This document shows, piece by piece, positions 9,172 to 17,386 of a stretch of 56,775 nt of DNA. A model generated the notes under the pieces. It was not told the DNA's origin. It did no database searches and was given only the letters and a program-made list of their open reading frames with translations. The stretch covers positions 1 to 56,775 of the forward strand of contig CAKUEU010000004.1 of NCBI GenBank assembly GCA_934646865.1. Direction: 5' to 3'. Origin of the DNA: an uncultured Collinsella sp. Lineage in GTDB: Bacteria; Actinomycetota; Coriobacteriia; Coriobacteriales; Coriobacteriaceae. Positions within the stretch are counted from its first letter, which is position 1. Every line of letters starts with the position of its first letter. The position numbers and the translations under genes are program-made.

Positions 9172-9899
9172 TGGCGCCCGTATGCGCCGTGGTCGTTGCC
9201 GGTGGCAGCGGCCAGCGCTTTGGTAACCCCGGTGGCAAGCAGCTCGTCAATGTAGCGGGCCGTCCGCTTATGAGCTGGTCCATCCGCGCGTTCGATCGTA
9301 GCGATAAGGTCGGCCACATCGTCGTGGTTTGTCCTGCCGAGCGTCGTGCCGAGATGCGCCGCCTGGCCATCGACCCGTTTGACTATGACACGCCCATCAG
9401 TTTTGCCGATGCCGGCGATACCCGCCAGGATTCCACCCGTGCCGGCGTGCATGCGGTTCCGGCGGGTTTCGAATATGTCGCCATTCACGACGGCGCTCGT
9501 CCGCTCATTACGACCGAGGCCATCGATCATGCGATCGACGTGCTTGTGGGCGACCGCTCGCTCGACGGTGTCGTGTGCGGTCAGCCCGCGATCGACACGC
9601 TCAAGATTGTCGACGGCGATAATATCGTCGAGACGCCGCCGCGCGAGCTCTACTGGGCCGCGCAGACGCCGCAGATCTTTAGCGTCGACGCCATGAAGCG
9701 TGCCCATGCCGCTGCTATCGCCGAGGGCTTTATCGGTACCGACGATTCATCGCTGGTCGAGCGCATGGGCGGGCGCGTCCGCTGTGTCCAGAGCCCGCGC
9801 GATAACCTTAAGGTGACGGTGCCCGAGGACCTGCGTCCCGTAACCGCGATTCTGCTTGGCCGTATGGCCGAGGGAGAGGACCTTCCCCATGTTCAGTAA
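9171..9899 (+). CDS. ispD: 2-C-methyl-D-erythritol 4-phosphate cytidylyltransferase
   Basis: IspD transfers CMP from CTP to MEP in the non-mevalonate isoprenoid pathway. The 242-residue protein begins with the nucleotide-binding loop VVAGGSGQRFGNPGGKQL and contains the conserved IHDGARPL segment and the APQIF-like WAAQTPQIFSVD. TDDSSLVERMGG lies near the C-terminus. It starts one base inside the disA stop and its last 11 bases overlap ispF. Translational coupling to both is likely, giving stoichiometric ispD and ispF. Confidence 0.95.
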   Translation: MAPVCAVVVAGGSGQRFGNPGGKQLVNVAGRPLMSWSIRAFDRSDKVGHIVVVCPAERRAEMRRLAIDPFDYDTPISFADAGDTRQDSTRAGVHAVPAGFEYVAIHDGARPLITTEAIDHAIDVLVGDRSLDGVVCGQPAIDTLKIVDGDNIVETPPRELYWAAQTPQIFSVDAMKRAHAAAIAEGFIGTDDSSLVERMGGRVRCVQSPRDNLKVTVPEDLRPVTAILLGRMAEGEDLPHVQ

Positions 9900-10383
9900 C
9901 CTGCGCATTGGCCACGGCTACGACGTCCACCGTTTGGTGGAGGGGCGTCGATGTATCATCGGCGGGGTTGACATTCCCTACGAGCGCGGCCTGCTGGGCC
10001 ACTCGGATGCCGATGTGCTCGCGCACGCCTTGGCCGACGCCATTCTGGGTGCCTGCCGCGGGGGAGACATTGGCAAGCTATTCCCCGACACCGATCCCGC
10101 CTATGAGGGTGCCGATTCGATGGTGCTGCTTGCCCGCGTGATGGATTATGCGCGCGAGCTGGGCTTTGAGTTTGTCGATGCCGATTGCACCATCGCCTGC
10201 CAGCAGCCCAAGATCACCCCGCACCGCGATGCCATGCGCGCGAATCTCGCCCATGCCCTGGGCGTCGACGTCGAAAACGTGGGCGTCGCCGCCACCACGA
10301 CCGAAAAGCTCGGTTGGGAAGGCCAGGGCGAGGGAATTGGCGCCTGGGCCGTCTGCCTGCTACAGAAAACCGTTAAGGAGTAA
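9889..10383 (+). CDS. ispF: 2-C-methyl-D-erythritol 2,4-cyclodiphosphate synthase
   Basis: IspF cyclises CDP-ME-2-phosphate to MEcPP, two steps after IspD. The ATG at 9889 is preceded by AGGGAGAGGA with an 8-base gap and gives 164 residues, the normal trimer-subunit size. Visible are the zinc-binding RIGHGYDVHRL, LLGHSDADVLAHALADAIL and the C-terminal ATTTEKLGWEGQGEGI. An in-frame ATG at 9856 would add 11 unrelated residues and is not favoured. IspE is not in this cluster. Confidence 0.96.
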   Translation: MFSNLRIGHGYDVHRLVEGRRCIIGGVDIPYERGLLGHSDADVLAHALADAILGACRGGDIGKLFPDTDPAYEGADSMVLLARVMDYARELGFEFVDADCTIACQQPKITPHRDAMRANLAHALGVDVENVGVAATTTEKLGWEGQGEGIGAWAVCLLQKTVKE

Positions 10384-10386
10384 CGA

Positions 10387-11853
10387 ATGCGTATCTACAA
10401 CAGCGCTACCCATAAAAAGGAAGAGTTCCAGCCTATCGAGTCCGGCAAGGTCCGCATGTACGTGTGCGGCCCCACGGTCTACGACAACATCCACATCGGC
10501 AACGCCCGCACGTTCATCAGCTTCGATGTGATCCGCCGCTGGCTCATCGCGAGCGGCTACGAGGTCACGTTTGCCCAGAACCTCACCGATGTCGATGACA
10601 AGATCATCAAGCGCGCCAATGAGCAGGGCCGCACGGCCGCCGAGGTCGCGACGGAGTTCTCCGACAAGTTCATCGGCGTCATGCGTGCCGCCAACGTGCT
10701 CGATCCCGATGTGCGCCCCCGCGCCACCAAGGAGATCGGCCCCATGATCGCCATGATCAAGACGCTCATCGAGCAGGGCCATGCCTATGCTGCCGATAAC
10801 GGCGACGTGTACTTTGCCGTGCGCAGCGATCCCAATTACGGTCAGGTCTCGGGCCGCAACATCGACGACCTGATGGTGGGCGCGCGCATCGAGGAGAACG
10901 AGGACAAGAACGACCCGCTCGACTTTGCCCTGTGGAAGGCCGCCAAGCCCGGCGAGCCCAGCTGGCCGAGCCCCTGGGGCGAAGGCCGTCCCGGTTGGCA
11001 CACCGAGTGCGCCGCCATGGTGCATCGCTACCTGGGCACCCCGATCGACATCCACGGCGGCGGCTCCGACCTTGCCTTTCCGCATCACGAGAACGAGTGC
11101 GCCCAGGCCACCTGCGCCTGGCACCAGGGTTTCTCCAACACCTGGATGCACACGGGCATGCTGCTGGTCGACGGCGAGAAGATGTCCAAGTCGCTCGGCA
11201 ACTTCTTTACGCTGGCCGAGGTCCTCGAGCAGCACTCCGCTGCCGCCCTGCGCCTGCTGATGCTGCAGACGAGCTATCGCTCGCCGCTCGATTTCTCTTG
11301 GGAGCGCCTGGAGGGTGCCGAGAACTCGCTCACGCGTATCGCCGGTACGGTCGAGAACCTGCGCTGGGCCGCGAACCACGCGACGGCCGACGCCGATGAG
11401 GCAGCTGCCGAGGCATTTGCCGCTAAGGCCGCCGAGACTCGTGCCACCTTTAAGGAGTGCATGGACGACGACTTTAACACCGCCGGTGCCATGGGTGCCG
11501 TCTTTGGCTTTGTGACCGAGTGCAACCAGTACCTGGAGCAGGCCGGCGACGCTGCCGACAAGGCCGCCGCGCTTGCCGCCGCCGATACGCTCGTCGAGCT
11601 GCTCGATACGTTTGGTGTTGAGCTTCCCGAGCCCAAGGTCGAGCTGCCGCTGGGCCTGCTGGGTGTTGCCGCCGGTCTGGTCGCCTACACGGGCGACGAC
11701 GTGGACGAGGCCGCTGTCAAGATTCTCGAGGCCCGCGCCGAGGCCCGTGCCGCCAAGAACTGGGATCTGGCCGACGCCATCCGCGACCAGCTCAAGGACC
11801 TCGGGCTGACGATTGAAGATACTGCCGCGGGTACCCGTATTAAGACTCTCTAA
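10387..11853 (+). CDS. cysS: Cysteinyl-tRNA synthetase
   Basis: This class I synthetase charges tRNA-Cys. It has 488 residues. The zinc-site Cys is in MYVCGPTVYDN, the HIGH motif reads HIGNAR, and KMSKS appears as GEKMSKSLGNFF. The WHTECAAM and HHENECAQATCAW segments supply the other zinc ligands. The helical C-terminal region is rich in Ala/Asp. The ATG lies three bases after the ispF stop. Bacillus carries mrnC (Mini-III RNase) after cysS; here a 167-bp gap leads directly to rlmB. Confidence 0.97.
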   Translation: MRIYNSATHKKEEFQPIESGKVRMYVCGPTVYDNIHIGNARTFISFDVIRRWLIASGYEVTFAQNLTDVDDKIIKRANEQGRTAAEVATEFSDKFIGVMRAANVLDPDVRPRATKEIGPMIAMIKTLIEQGHAYAADNGDVYFAVRSDPNYGQVSGRNIDDLMVGARIEENEDKNDPLDFALWKAAKPGEPSWPSPWGEGRPGWHTECAAMVHRYLGTPIDIHGGGSDLAFPHHENECAQATCAWHQGFSNTWMHTGMLLVDGEKMSKSLGNFFTLAEVLEQHSAAALRLLMLQTSYRSPLDFSWERLEGAENSLTRIAGTVENLRWAANHATADADEAAAEAFAAKAAETRATFKECMDDDFNTAGAMGAVFGFVTECNQYLEQAGDAADKAAALAAADTLVELLDTFGVELPEPKVELPLGLLGVAAGLVAYTGDDVDEAAVKILEARAEARAAKNWDLADAIRDQLKDLGLTIEDTAAGTRIKTL

Positions 11854-12020
11854 TCCCTGCGGGTTTCCCAAACACCCGACCGCCCGAGCCACGGCACCTT
11901 GCCTTTCAATCGTCGGGCATGACCTCAAGGTCTATGCCCTCCTCTTTCAAGGCAATCTGCCGCACCTCGGGCGGTCGGTCTATTTGTTTCGTTTGATAAT
12001 TGTGTTAAGGAGGCCGTTTT

Positions 12021-12941
12021 ATGGCCGACAATCGCAAGCGTGCGCCTCGTGGTGGCAAACAGGCTGCTTCTGGCTCGCGTCCGATTCGCCGCAACGACCG
12101 CGCTGCCACTCCCAAGAGCCAGCGCGAGCGCTCCCAAGCCCAGGCTGCGCGTCCGCAGCGAGATCGCAACCGCGACAACGTTCAGGTTCCCAAGGGCGAG
12201 TTTATCGAAGGTCGCCGTGCTGCCGCCGAGGCGTTGCGCACCGGCTTTCCCGTCAAATGCGCGCTCATCGCCGAGGGCGGGGAGCGCGATGCCGCCTTGT
12301 CGCGCCTGATCGACGACCTCAACGCCGCGGGCGTCCGCATTAAGTATGTGCCGCGCGCGCAGCTCGATGCGCTGTCGAGCCATGGCGCTCACCAGGGCAT
12401 TGCGCTCGAGGTGGGTAATTTCCCCTATGCCGATGTCGCCGATATTCTCGATCGCGCGGGTGAAGGACCGGCGCTCGTCGTCGTGCTCGACCACGTGACC
12501 GACGACGGTAACTTTGGCGCCATCGTGCGCTCTGCCGAGGTCGTGGGCGCGGCGGGCGTCATCATTGCCAACAAGCGCGCCGCCGGTGTGACCGTGGGCA
12601 GCTACAAAACCTCTGCTGGTGCTGTCATGCACCTGCCCATCGCGCAGGTTCCCAATATCGCCCGAGCGCTTGACGACCTCAAGGCCGCCGGCTTTTGGGT
12701 GGGCGGTGCTTCCGAGCACGCCGAGGGCAGTTGCTGGGATGCTCCCTTCGAGGGCCGCGTTGCGCTCGTCATGGGCTCCGAGGGCGACGGCATCTCGCGC
12801 CTGGTGCTCGAGAAATGCGACTTTTTGACCAAGCTTCCCCAGCGCGGCATGACCGAGAGTCTCAACGTGGCCCAGGCGACCACCGCGCTGTGCTTTGAGT
12901 GGCTGCGCCGCAATGCCGGCGAGCTCATGGGGGAGGAGTAG
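12021..12941 (+). CDS. rlmB: TrmH/SpoU-family rRNA 2'-O-methyltransferase (RlmB-like)
   Basis: This is a SAM-dependent RNA 2'-O-methyltransferase with a C-terminal trefoil knot. A basic, disordered N-terminal tail of about 55 residues (many Arg, Lys, Gln, Ala) precedes the substrate-binding domain beginning EGRRAAAEALRTG. The three SpoU motifs are clear: LDHVTDDGNFGAIVRSAEVV, ALVMGSEGDGISRLV and MTESLNVAQATTALCFEWLR. RlmB methylates G2251 of 23S rRNA in E. coli; the exact target here is inferred from synteny with Bacillus yacO. AAGGAGG precedes the ATG. The yacP homologue begins three bases after its stop. Confidence 0.9.
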   Translation: MADNRKRAPRGGKQAASGSRPIRRNDRAATPKSQRERSQAQAARPQRDRNRDNVQVPKGEFIEGRRAAAEALRTGFPVKCALIAEGGERDAALSRLIDDLNAAGVRIKYVPRAQLDALSSHGAHQGIALEVGNFPYADVADILDRAGEGPALVVVLDHVTDDGNFGAIVRSAEVVGAAGVIIANKRAAGVTVGSYKTSAGAVMHLPIAQVPNIARALDDLKAAGFWVGGASEHAEGSCWDAPFEGRVALVMGSEGDGISRLVLEKCDFLTKLPQRGMTESLNVAQATTALCFEWLRRNAGELMGEE

Positions 12942-12944
12942 CGC

Positions 12945-13622
12945 ATGTCCAAGAAGAACCGCGCCAAGTCCAAGGCCAAGCGCTTTGGCGAAGGCTCGGC
13001 CAAGCCGATTGTTTCGGCCGCGACCTATGGCGTGGGCGGCAATGCGTTTGCGCAGGCCATCGCCGACCCGGTCTCGACGGTGCACTCCAATAAGCCTGAG
13101 CTGCTGGTGGTCGACGGCTACAACGTGATCCACTGCACGCCGCGCTACGAAAAGCTCGTGTACGACCATTCCGACGATCCGTATTCCAGCGACGTCCACG
13201 ATATGGCGCGCACCGCGCTCATCAACGATGTTGCGGCGTTTGCCCAGGGCCGCTACGAGGCCGTGATCGTGTTCGACGGTGCGGGCAATATCTCCAGCGA
13301 GCGCCCCAACCTGCCGGCCCGTGGCGTGCGTATCGAGTTTTCGCCGACGGGCGTCTCTGCCGATACCGTGGTGCAGAAGCTCTGCATCGAGGCGCGCGAG
13401 GAAGGTCGCGCGTGCTCCGTGGTGTCGAGCGACGGCACGATCCAGGCCGTCGTCATGGGCAAGGGTGTTACGCGCATCTCGAGCCGCATGCTGGTGGACG
13501 AGATCAAGCAGATCGATAACGACGTTCACGAGGCAGAGGAAGCCCCGCAGATCAAGATGACTCTGGGCAGTCGCCTGAGCCCCGATGCCCTGGCCAAGCT
13601 CAAGGCCCTTCGCGGGAGGTAG
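12945..13622 (+). CDS. yacP: YacP/Rae1-type NYN-domain ribonuclease
   Basis: YacP (Rae1 in B. subtilis) is a ribosome-associated endoribonuclease of the PIN-like NYN fold. The 225-residue protein has a basic N-terminal extension of about 45 residues (MSKKNRAKSKAKRFGEGSAK) absent from the 170-residue Bacillus protein. The NYN core follows, with acidic residues in LLVVDGYNVIH, AVIVFDGAGN, SADTVVQKL and VVSSDGTIQAV. It sits three bases after rlmB, the same order as in Bacillus. The extension could help ribosome or RNA binding (inference). Confidence 0.88.
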   Translation: MSKKNRAKSKAKRFGEGSAKPIVSAATYGVGGNAFAQAIADPVSTVHSNKPELLVVDGYNVIHCTPRYEKLVYDHSDDPYSSDVHDMARTALINDVAAFAQGRYEAVIVFDGAGNISSERPNLPARGVRIEFSPTGVSADTVVQKLCIEAREEGRACSVVSSDGTIQAVVMGKGVTRISSRMLVDEIKQIDNDVHEAEEAPQIKMTLGSRLSPDALAKLKALRGR

Positions 13623-13657
13623 GGGATTGTCCATAGAGACCCGTTTCCCAATTGGCC

Positions 13658-13684
13658 AGCCCGTTGATTTGTAATCAACGGGCT
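13658..13684 (+). repeat. Hairpin copying the tRNA-Thr anticodon loop
   Basis: AGCCCGTTGA and TCAACGGGCT form a perfect 10-bp stem around TTTGTAA, exactly the 7-nt anticodon loop of the tRNA-Thr gene 140 bp downstream. Thirteen bases (TGATTTGTAATCA) are identical in both. No acceptor stem or D-arm can be drawn around it, so it is not a tRNA gene. It could be a relic of recombination, or a terminator of the rlmB-yacP unit without a U-run. Confidence 0.6.
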
Positions 13685-13740
13685 GCGGGTTACCGTCGCC
13701 AAAACGAATAGTTTTGAGATGTGGTCGGTCGAAGGGTCTG

Positions 13741-13769
13741 TTGCGCCCCGTCCGTAATTCCTTTATTCT
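13741..13769 (+). promoter_or_regulatory. Promoter of tRNA-Thr(UGU)
   Basis: TTGCGC (13741-13746), a 17-bp spacer and TATTCT (13764-13769) lie about 30 bp upstream of the tRNA 5' end. Confidence 0.55.
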
Positions 13770-13799
13770 TAACTGGCTTCGCGCGAAAGCGCCAAGTGT

Positions 13800-13874
13800 G
13801 CCAGTGTGGCGCAACGGTAGCGCAACTGATTTGTAATCAGTGGGTTGCAGGTTCGATTCCTGTCACTGGCTCCA
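13800..13874 (+). tRNA. tRNA-Thr (anticodon UGU)
   Basis: The acceptor stem GCCAGTG pairs with CACTGGC. The anticodon stem ACTGA/TCAGT encloses TTTGTAA, giving anticodon TGT. The T-arm GCAGG-TTCGATT-CCTGT is intact and CCA is encoded (13872-13874). It reads ACA and other Thr codons. Confidence 0.95.
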
Positions 13875-13883
13875 TGATAGTTT

Positions 13884-13917
13884 CGGGCTCTGTCCCCCTG
13901 TGGGACAGAGCCCGTTT
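13884..13917 (+). terminator. Terminator after tRNA-Thr
   Basis: CGGGCTCTGTCCC pairs perfectly with GGGACAGAGCCCG across CCTGT and is followed by TTTCT, ten bases after the tRNA. Confidence 0.85.
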
Positions 13918-13989
13918 CTATTTAGGTGGTGCGCCATCGGGTTAGCGCCCATCCCGTTTTTGGTTTGTCTCGTCCTCCAGTTTGTCTAA

Positions 13990-14115
13990 ATCTGTAACAC
14001 CAAGACCGATATTCGGCATCTAACTGTTACAGATTGAGATGAAACTTAGGGTGTTTTAGGAATATCTTGATCTGTAGCATGTAGAAGCGGAATAGGCCTC
14101 TTGCTGTTACAGATC
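13990..14115. repeat. Two tandem inverted-repeat units with equal 25-nt spacers
   Basis: Unit 1 has arms ATCTGTAACA (13990-13999) and TGTTACAGAT (14025-14034). Unit 2 has arms GATCTGTAGCA (14069-14079) and TGTTACAGATC (14105-14115). Both spacers are exactly 25 nt and unrelated in sequence; 34 nt separate the units. Together with the GAGCGTGGAT repeats after it, this explains most of the 532-bp gene-free strip between tRNA-Thr and the PTS gene. Protein-binding sites or small structured RNAs are both possible. Confidence 0.7.
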
Positions 14116-14150
14116 GAGACAAGGGCGGGTGCGGACATGGGGTCCTGTTC

Positions 14151-14214
14151 GAGCGTGGATTTCTGGACACGCGAGCGAAGAAAATCTCCCGACCGGAGAA
14201 CGAGCGTGGATAAT
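14151..14214 (+). repeat. GAGCGTGGAT repeats, left border of the beta-glucoside cassette
   Basis: GAGCGTGGAT occurs at 14151-14160 and 14202-14211. The second lies in a 29-bp segment (14186-14214, starting CTCCCGACCGGAGAA) that matches 18237-18265 at 26 of 29 bases, on the other side of the PTS/glucosidase/regulator genes and in the same orientation. Confidence 0.75.
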
Positions 14215-14270
14215 TAACTTGGATAGGGAGCTAAGGTAAACACCGATTGTCTATCGACAGCTTTAGAAAC

Positions 14271-14305
14271 AACGGCCCCGATTTCATTGTGGAATCGGGG
14301 CCGTT
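14271..14305 (-). terminator. Terminator of the PTS operon
   Basis: AACGGCCCCGATT pairs perfectly with AATCGGGGCCGTT around a 9-nt loop, about 100 bp after the EIIBC stop on the minus strand. The minus-strand continuation (GTTTCTAAAG) is only moderately U-rich. Confidence 0.65.
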
Positions 14306-14406
14306 TGTACCTCAGGAATCCGAATGGATTAATCGAGCTCCTAAGGAACTTCTTGGGTTCTTGCTAATGGTCTGCCGAGGATGTCCCCAATGCAAACAGC
14401 GGGCAT

Positions 14407-15807
14407 CTACTCAATATAGCTGGGGTTCTTCTTGATGATCACGCGTGCAGCGATGAAGGAGACGACGATGGCGATGATGGCGACAACGCATGCCAGCACG
14501 AAGTTGCCCATGGACCCATCGGGAGCGATAAAGATGAGTGCCGAAAGAAGGCCGGGGCATGCTCCCGCAACATACTCTTTCAGAACAAAGATGCCTGCAG
14601 GGAGTCCAGCGCAGAGCGCGCCGATTGCCGTGCCGACAAGCAGGCGGGGACGCTCGATGAGGCAACCGTAGAACGCGGGCTCGGTTACGCCACAGAGTGC
14701 GGTGACGGCAACCGTGGTGACCATACCCCTCTTCTCTTTGTTTCCCTTCATGGCAGTTGCCAGGGCGAGGCTCGTGCCGCCAATGCAGAGGTTCGAGATG
14801 AATCCAAAGATAATGGGTGCCCAACCGAGCTGCGCCAGGCTCGTAACTTCGATTGCGATGTAAGCCTTATCGAGACCGAGCATGACGAAATAGGGGTTAA
14901 GGGCTGCCAGGATCGGAGTAGCGATAAATGCCACGTTGTCCATAAGCCACGTGACGGCATCGCTCAGCGCGTAGCCCATCATGCTGCCGGCGGGGCCAAG
15001 GATAATCAGCTCGACAGGCACGACGATGATCATGGTGACCAGCGGCTTCAAGAACAGTTTGGTAACGTCGGGGATTATTTTCTGAAGACCGCGATCGACG
15101 AAGTACATGAACACGACGCCCAGTACGATTGGCACCACCGTGCTCGAGTAGTCATTCGTCGGGATGGGGATGCCAAGAAAGTCGAGACCCTCAGCACCGC
15201 TAATGGACGAGCTGATCATGATCGCGCCCAGCAATGCGCCCATGATGGGCTGCATCTTCATGACGGCTGCGAGCTGATAACCAAGATAAACGGGCAAGAA
15301 GCTAAACGAAGCGCTAAAGATCGCCAACAGGACCTGGGCGGTTCCGCTATCGGTGCTCAATCCGCAATAATTGACCAGGAGATTCTTGATCGAAAGAATG
15401 AGTCCGCCAACGATGAGCGCCGGGACGATGGGCATGAATACCTGTGCAGAGACGTTCCCGAATTTCTCAATCAAGCCCATGGCGGTGTTACCGCTTTTAA
15501 TGCCTTCTGCAAGGTCTTTGGCGGTTTGGGTATCGTCGGCAACCGTGCCACCGCCGACTTCGATTCCCGCGAAGTCGAGGAAGTCGTTGTAAGCCTCGGT
15601 GACGTTGGGGCCGATGATTACCTGAAGCTGGCCACCGCTGACTACTGCCCCGAGCGCCTGATCGGCCGATTTGGCGAGCTGGAGATCGATGATCGAGGTG
15701 TCTCGTGCGTCGATGCGAAGGCGCGTCGCACAATGAGTTACCGATGTAATGTTCTCTTTGCCGCCAACAGCCTTTAGGACTGTTTCGGACATTGCCTGAT
15801 ATTTCAT
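14407..15807 (-). CDS. PTS beta-glucoside-type transporter, EIIBC
   Basis: This membrane permease phosphorylates a sugar during uptake. The 466-residue protein has an N-terminal EIIB domain with the phosphorylated Cys26 in SVTHCATRLRIDA, followed by an EIIC domain of about 10 membrane segments from residue 105 on. Typical EIIC signatures include PIVPALIVGGLIL and GVTEPAFYGCLIERPRLLVG. The C-terminus ends at NPSYIE with no EIIA domain, so an EIIA from elsewhere must phosphorylate it. The crr product encoded at 34.5-35.1 kb is a candidate. It lies nine bases downstream of the glucosidase gene with AGGAG in the gap. Substrate is inferred to be a beta-glucoside such as cellobiose, arbutin or salicin. 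Confidence 0.9.
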   Translation of the reverse strand: MKYQAMSETVLKAVGGKENITSVTHCATRLRIDARDTSIIDLQLAKSADQALGAVVSGGQLQVIIGPNVTEAYNDFLDFAGIEVGGGTVADDTQTAKDLAEGIKSGNTAMGLIEKFGNVSAQVFMPIVPALIVGGLILSIKNLLVNYCGLSTDSGTAQVLLAIFSASFSFLPVYLGYQLAAVMKMQPIMGALLGAIMISSSISGAEGLDFLGIPIPTNDYSSTVVPIVLGVVFMYFVDRGLQKIIPDVTKLFLKPLVTMIIVVPVELIILGPAGSMMGYALSDAVTWLMDNVAFIATPILAALNPYFVMLGLDKAYIAIEVTSLAQLGWAPIIFGFISNLCIGGTSLALATAMKGNKEKRGMVTTVAVTALCGVTEPAFYGCLIERPRLLVGTAIGALCAGLPAGIFVLKEYVAGACPGLLSALIFIAPDGSMGNFVLACVVAIIAIVVSFIAARVIIKKNPSYIE

Positions 15808-15816
15808 CTCTTTCTC

Positions 15817-17235
15817 CTAACCTTCCTGCTCCTGATACTTCGAGATAAGGTCTCGGTACCAATACCAGCTCTTTTTGGGGGTGCGTTCCAGATTGTTCTC
15901 GAAGTCGATATGGACAAGTCCGTATCGTTTTTCGTAGCCGTTGATCCAGCTATACAGATCCATCGTCGACCAGAGGTAGTAGCCCTCAACGCGCGCGCCG
16001 TCGCGCTTGGCCCTCATCATGTGCTCGATGAACTGGCCCAGAAGCTCGATGCGGTCATCATCGTGGATCATTCCGTCTGCGTCTGGTTGCTCATAGGCGC
16101 CATGTCCGTTTTCCGTAATAAAGATGCGGGGCGCGTCATAGCGCTCGTGGACATCCATGATGGTTGAATACATGCAACCTGGGAGTATTTCGCGGCCCCA
16201 TTTATTGCGGGGAACATTGCTGTCGCGGGCGCTTTCAAACAAGGGCGCAATGCATTTTCCTTCGACCTTTTTGCTCGAACCGCCCTTATTGTTCGCCGAA
16301 ACGGCAAGCTCTCCACCGTGCCAGTCGGTTACATACTCTCGGCAATACACGTTGAGTCCAATAAAATCGACTTTACCGTCTCTGAATTCTTCTACGTCAT
16401 TTGGGGATCGATAGAGCGAGACGCCAAGTTTTTCAAGGATTTCGTCCATTTCTGGCGGCAGTTGACCCTGAAGCGCTGGTGCCAGAATCATGCGATTGGC
16501 GAAAAAGTCTGCGTATCGAAATACGTCATCAGGGTGCTCGGTTGCCGGGTCGAGTTCGACAACGCCACCATCGTGGACGGCGCCGATGATGCCGTCGTAG
16601 CCCATTTGACGATATGTTCGGACTGCGAGTGCGCTTGCGCGCATCAGGTTGTACTGAAATTGCATGTACGACTGAACGTCGAGCGATCGATTGGGGGGAT
16701 AGTTGCCCAACATGTTTACGCAGTAGCTGTAGAAATGCGGCTCGTTAACGGTAGCCCAGATTTTGACGCGGTCTCCAAAGCGCTCAAAGCAAATCTTGGC
16801 GTATTTGCAGAACCACTCTGCCATGTCGTTGTTCAGCCATCCGCCTTTGCAAGCAAGCGTGAATGGCAGATCGTAATGGAACAGCGTAACGTTGGGCTCT
16901 ATGCCATTTTCGAGGCAGCAATCAATGACCCGATTATAAAAATCGATACCCTCTTCATTCACTTCGCCGATACCCGTGGGGATGATTCGACTCCATGAAA
17001 GAGAGAAGCGATAGGTGTTTTGTCCGCCTTCTTTCATCATGCGGATATCTTCTTCATAGCGATGGTAGAAGTCGCAAGATACATCACCGTCAACATGGTT
17101 GATGTTCTTATTGCTTGTGTGGCTAAAGAAATCCCACTCGCCAAGGCCTTTGCCGTCTTCGTTCCAGGCACCCTCGCACTGATAAGACGCCGTGGCGGAA
17201 CCCCAGAGAAACGGCATGTTGTTCACGTTGCCCAT
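15817..17235 (-). CDS. 6-phospho-beta-glucosidase, GH1 family
   Basis: This enzyme hydrolyses the 6-phospho-beta-glucoside delivered by the adjacent PTS. The GH1 start reads MPFLWGSATASYQCEGAW. The acid/base Glu lies in ATVNEPHFYSYC (near 163) and the nucleophile Glu in FITENGHGAYE (near 373). FDVSWSRI-type RFSLSWSRIIPTG is present, as is a Ser/Lys/Tyr-type C-terminal phosphate pocket in the GYEKRYGLVHIDFENN segment. The ATG at 17235 follows GAAAGGGGATTC; upstream ATGs at 17253 and 17250 lack spacing. The protein is 472 residues, usual for GH1. It is the first gene of an operon with the EIIBC and diverges from the rpiR-type gene. Confidence 0.92.
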   Translation of the reverse strand: MGNVNNMPFLWGSATASYQCEGAWNEDGKGLGEWDFFSHTSNKNINHVDGDVSCDFYHRYEEDIRMMKEGGQNTYRFSLSWSRIIPTGIGEVNEEGIDFYNRVIDCCLENGIEPNVTLFHYDLPFTLACKGGWLNNDMAEWFCKYAKICFERFGDRVKIWATVNEPHFYSYCVNMLGNYPPNRSLDVQSYMQFQYNLMRASALAVRTYRQMGYDGIIGAVHDGGVVELDPATEHPDDVFRYADFFANRMILAPALQGQLPPEMDEILEKLGVSLYRSPNDVEEFRDGKVDFIGLNVYCREYVTDWHGGELAVSANNKGGSSKKVEGKCIAPLFESARDSNVPRNKWGREILPGCMYSTIMDVHERYDAPRIFITENGHGAYEQPDADGMIHDDDRIELLGQFIEHMMRAKRDGARVEGYYLWSTMDLYSWINGYEKRYGLVHIDFENNLERTPKKSWYWYRDLISKYQEQEG

Positions 17236-17306
17236 GAATCCCCTTTCCATCATTCAACACGGTGGATACGTGTGGCGGAATTACGATTAAGATGACGTCA
17301 ACTGAT

Positions 17307-17344
17307 TTGAATCATAGGAGAACGACCAAAGCTGTTTGATTCAA
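17307..17344. promoter_or_regulatory. Candidate operator between the glucosidase and regulator genes
   Basis: TTGAATCA (17307-17314) and TGATTCAA (17337-17344) form an 8-bp inverted repeat with a 22-bp spacer in the 151-bp divergent gap. A minus-strand TTGACG lies next to it on the glucosidase side. The location suits an operator for the neighbouring RpiR protein. Confidence 0.5.
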
Positions 17345-17386
17345 TAAATGAACCATGATTTCGAGGAGAGCGGAAAGAGGGATCAC

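Noticed and set aside
13721..13945. A 74-codon frame covering tRNA-Thr
   Set aside because: It covers the tRNA and its terminator and has no protein-like features.
13990..14115. Considered as a CRISPR array
   Set aside because: Repeats are only 10-11 bp, alternate in orientation, and no cas gene is present. Better described as paired inverted repeats.
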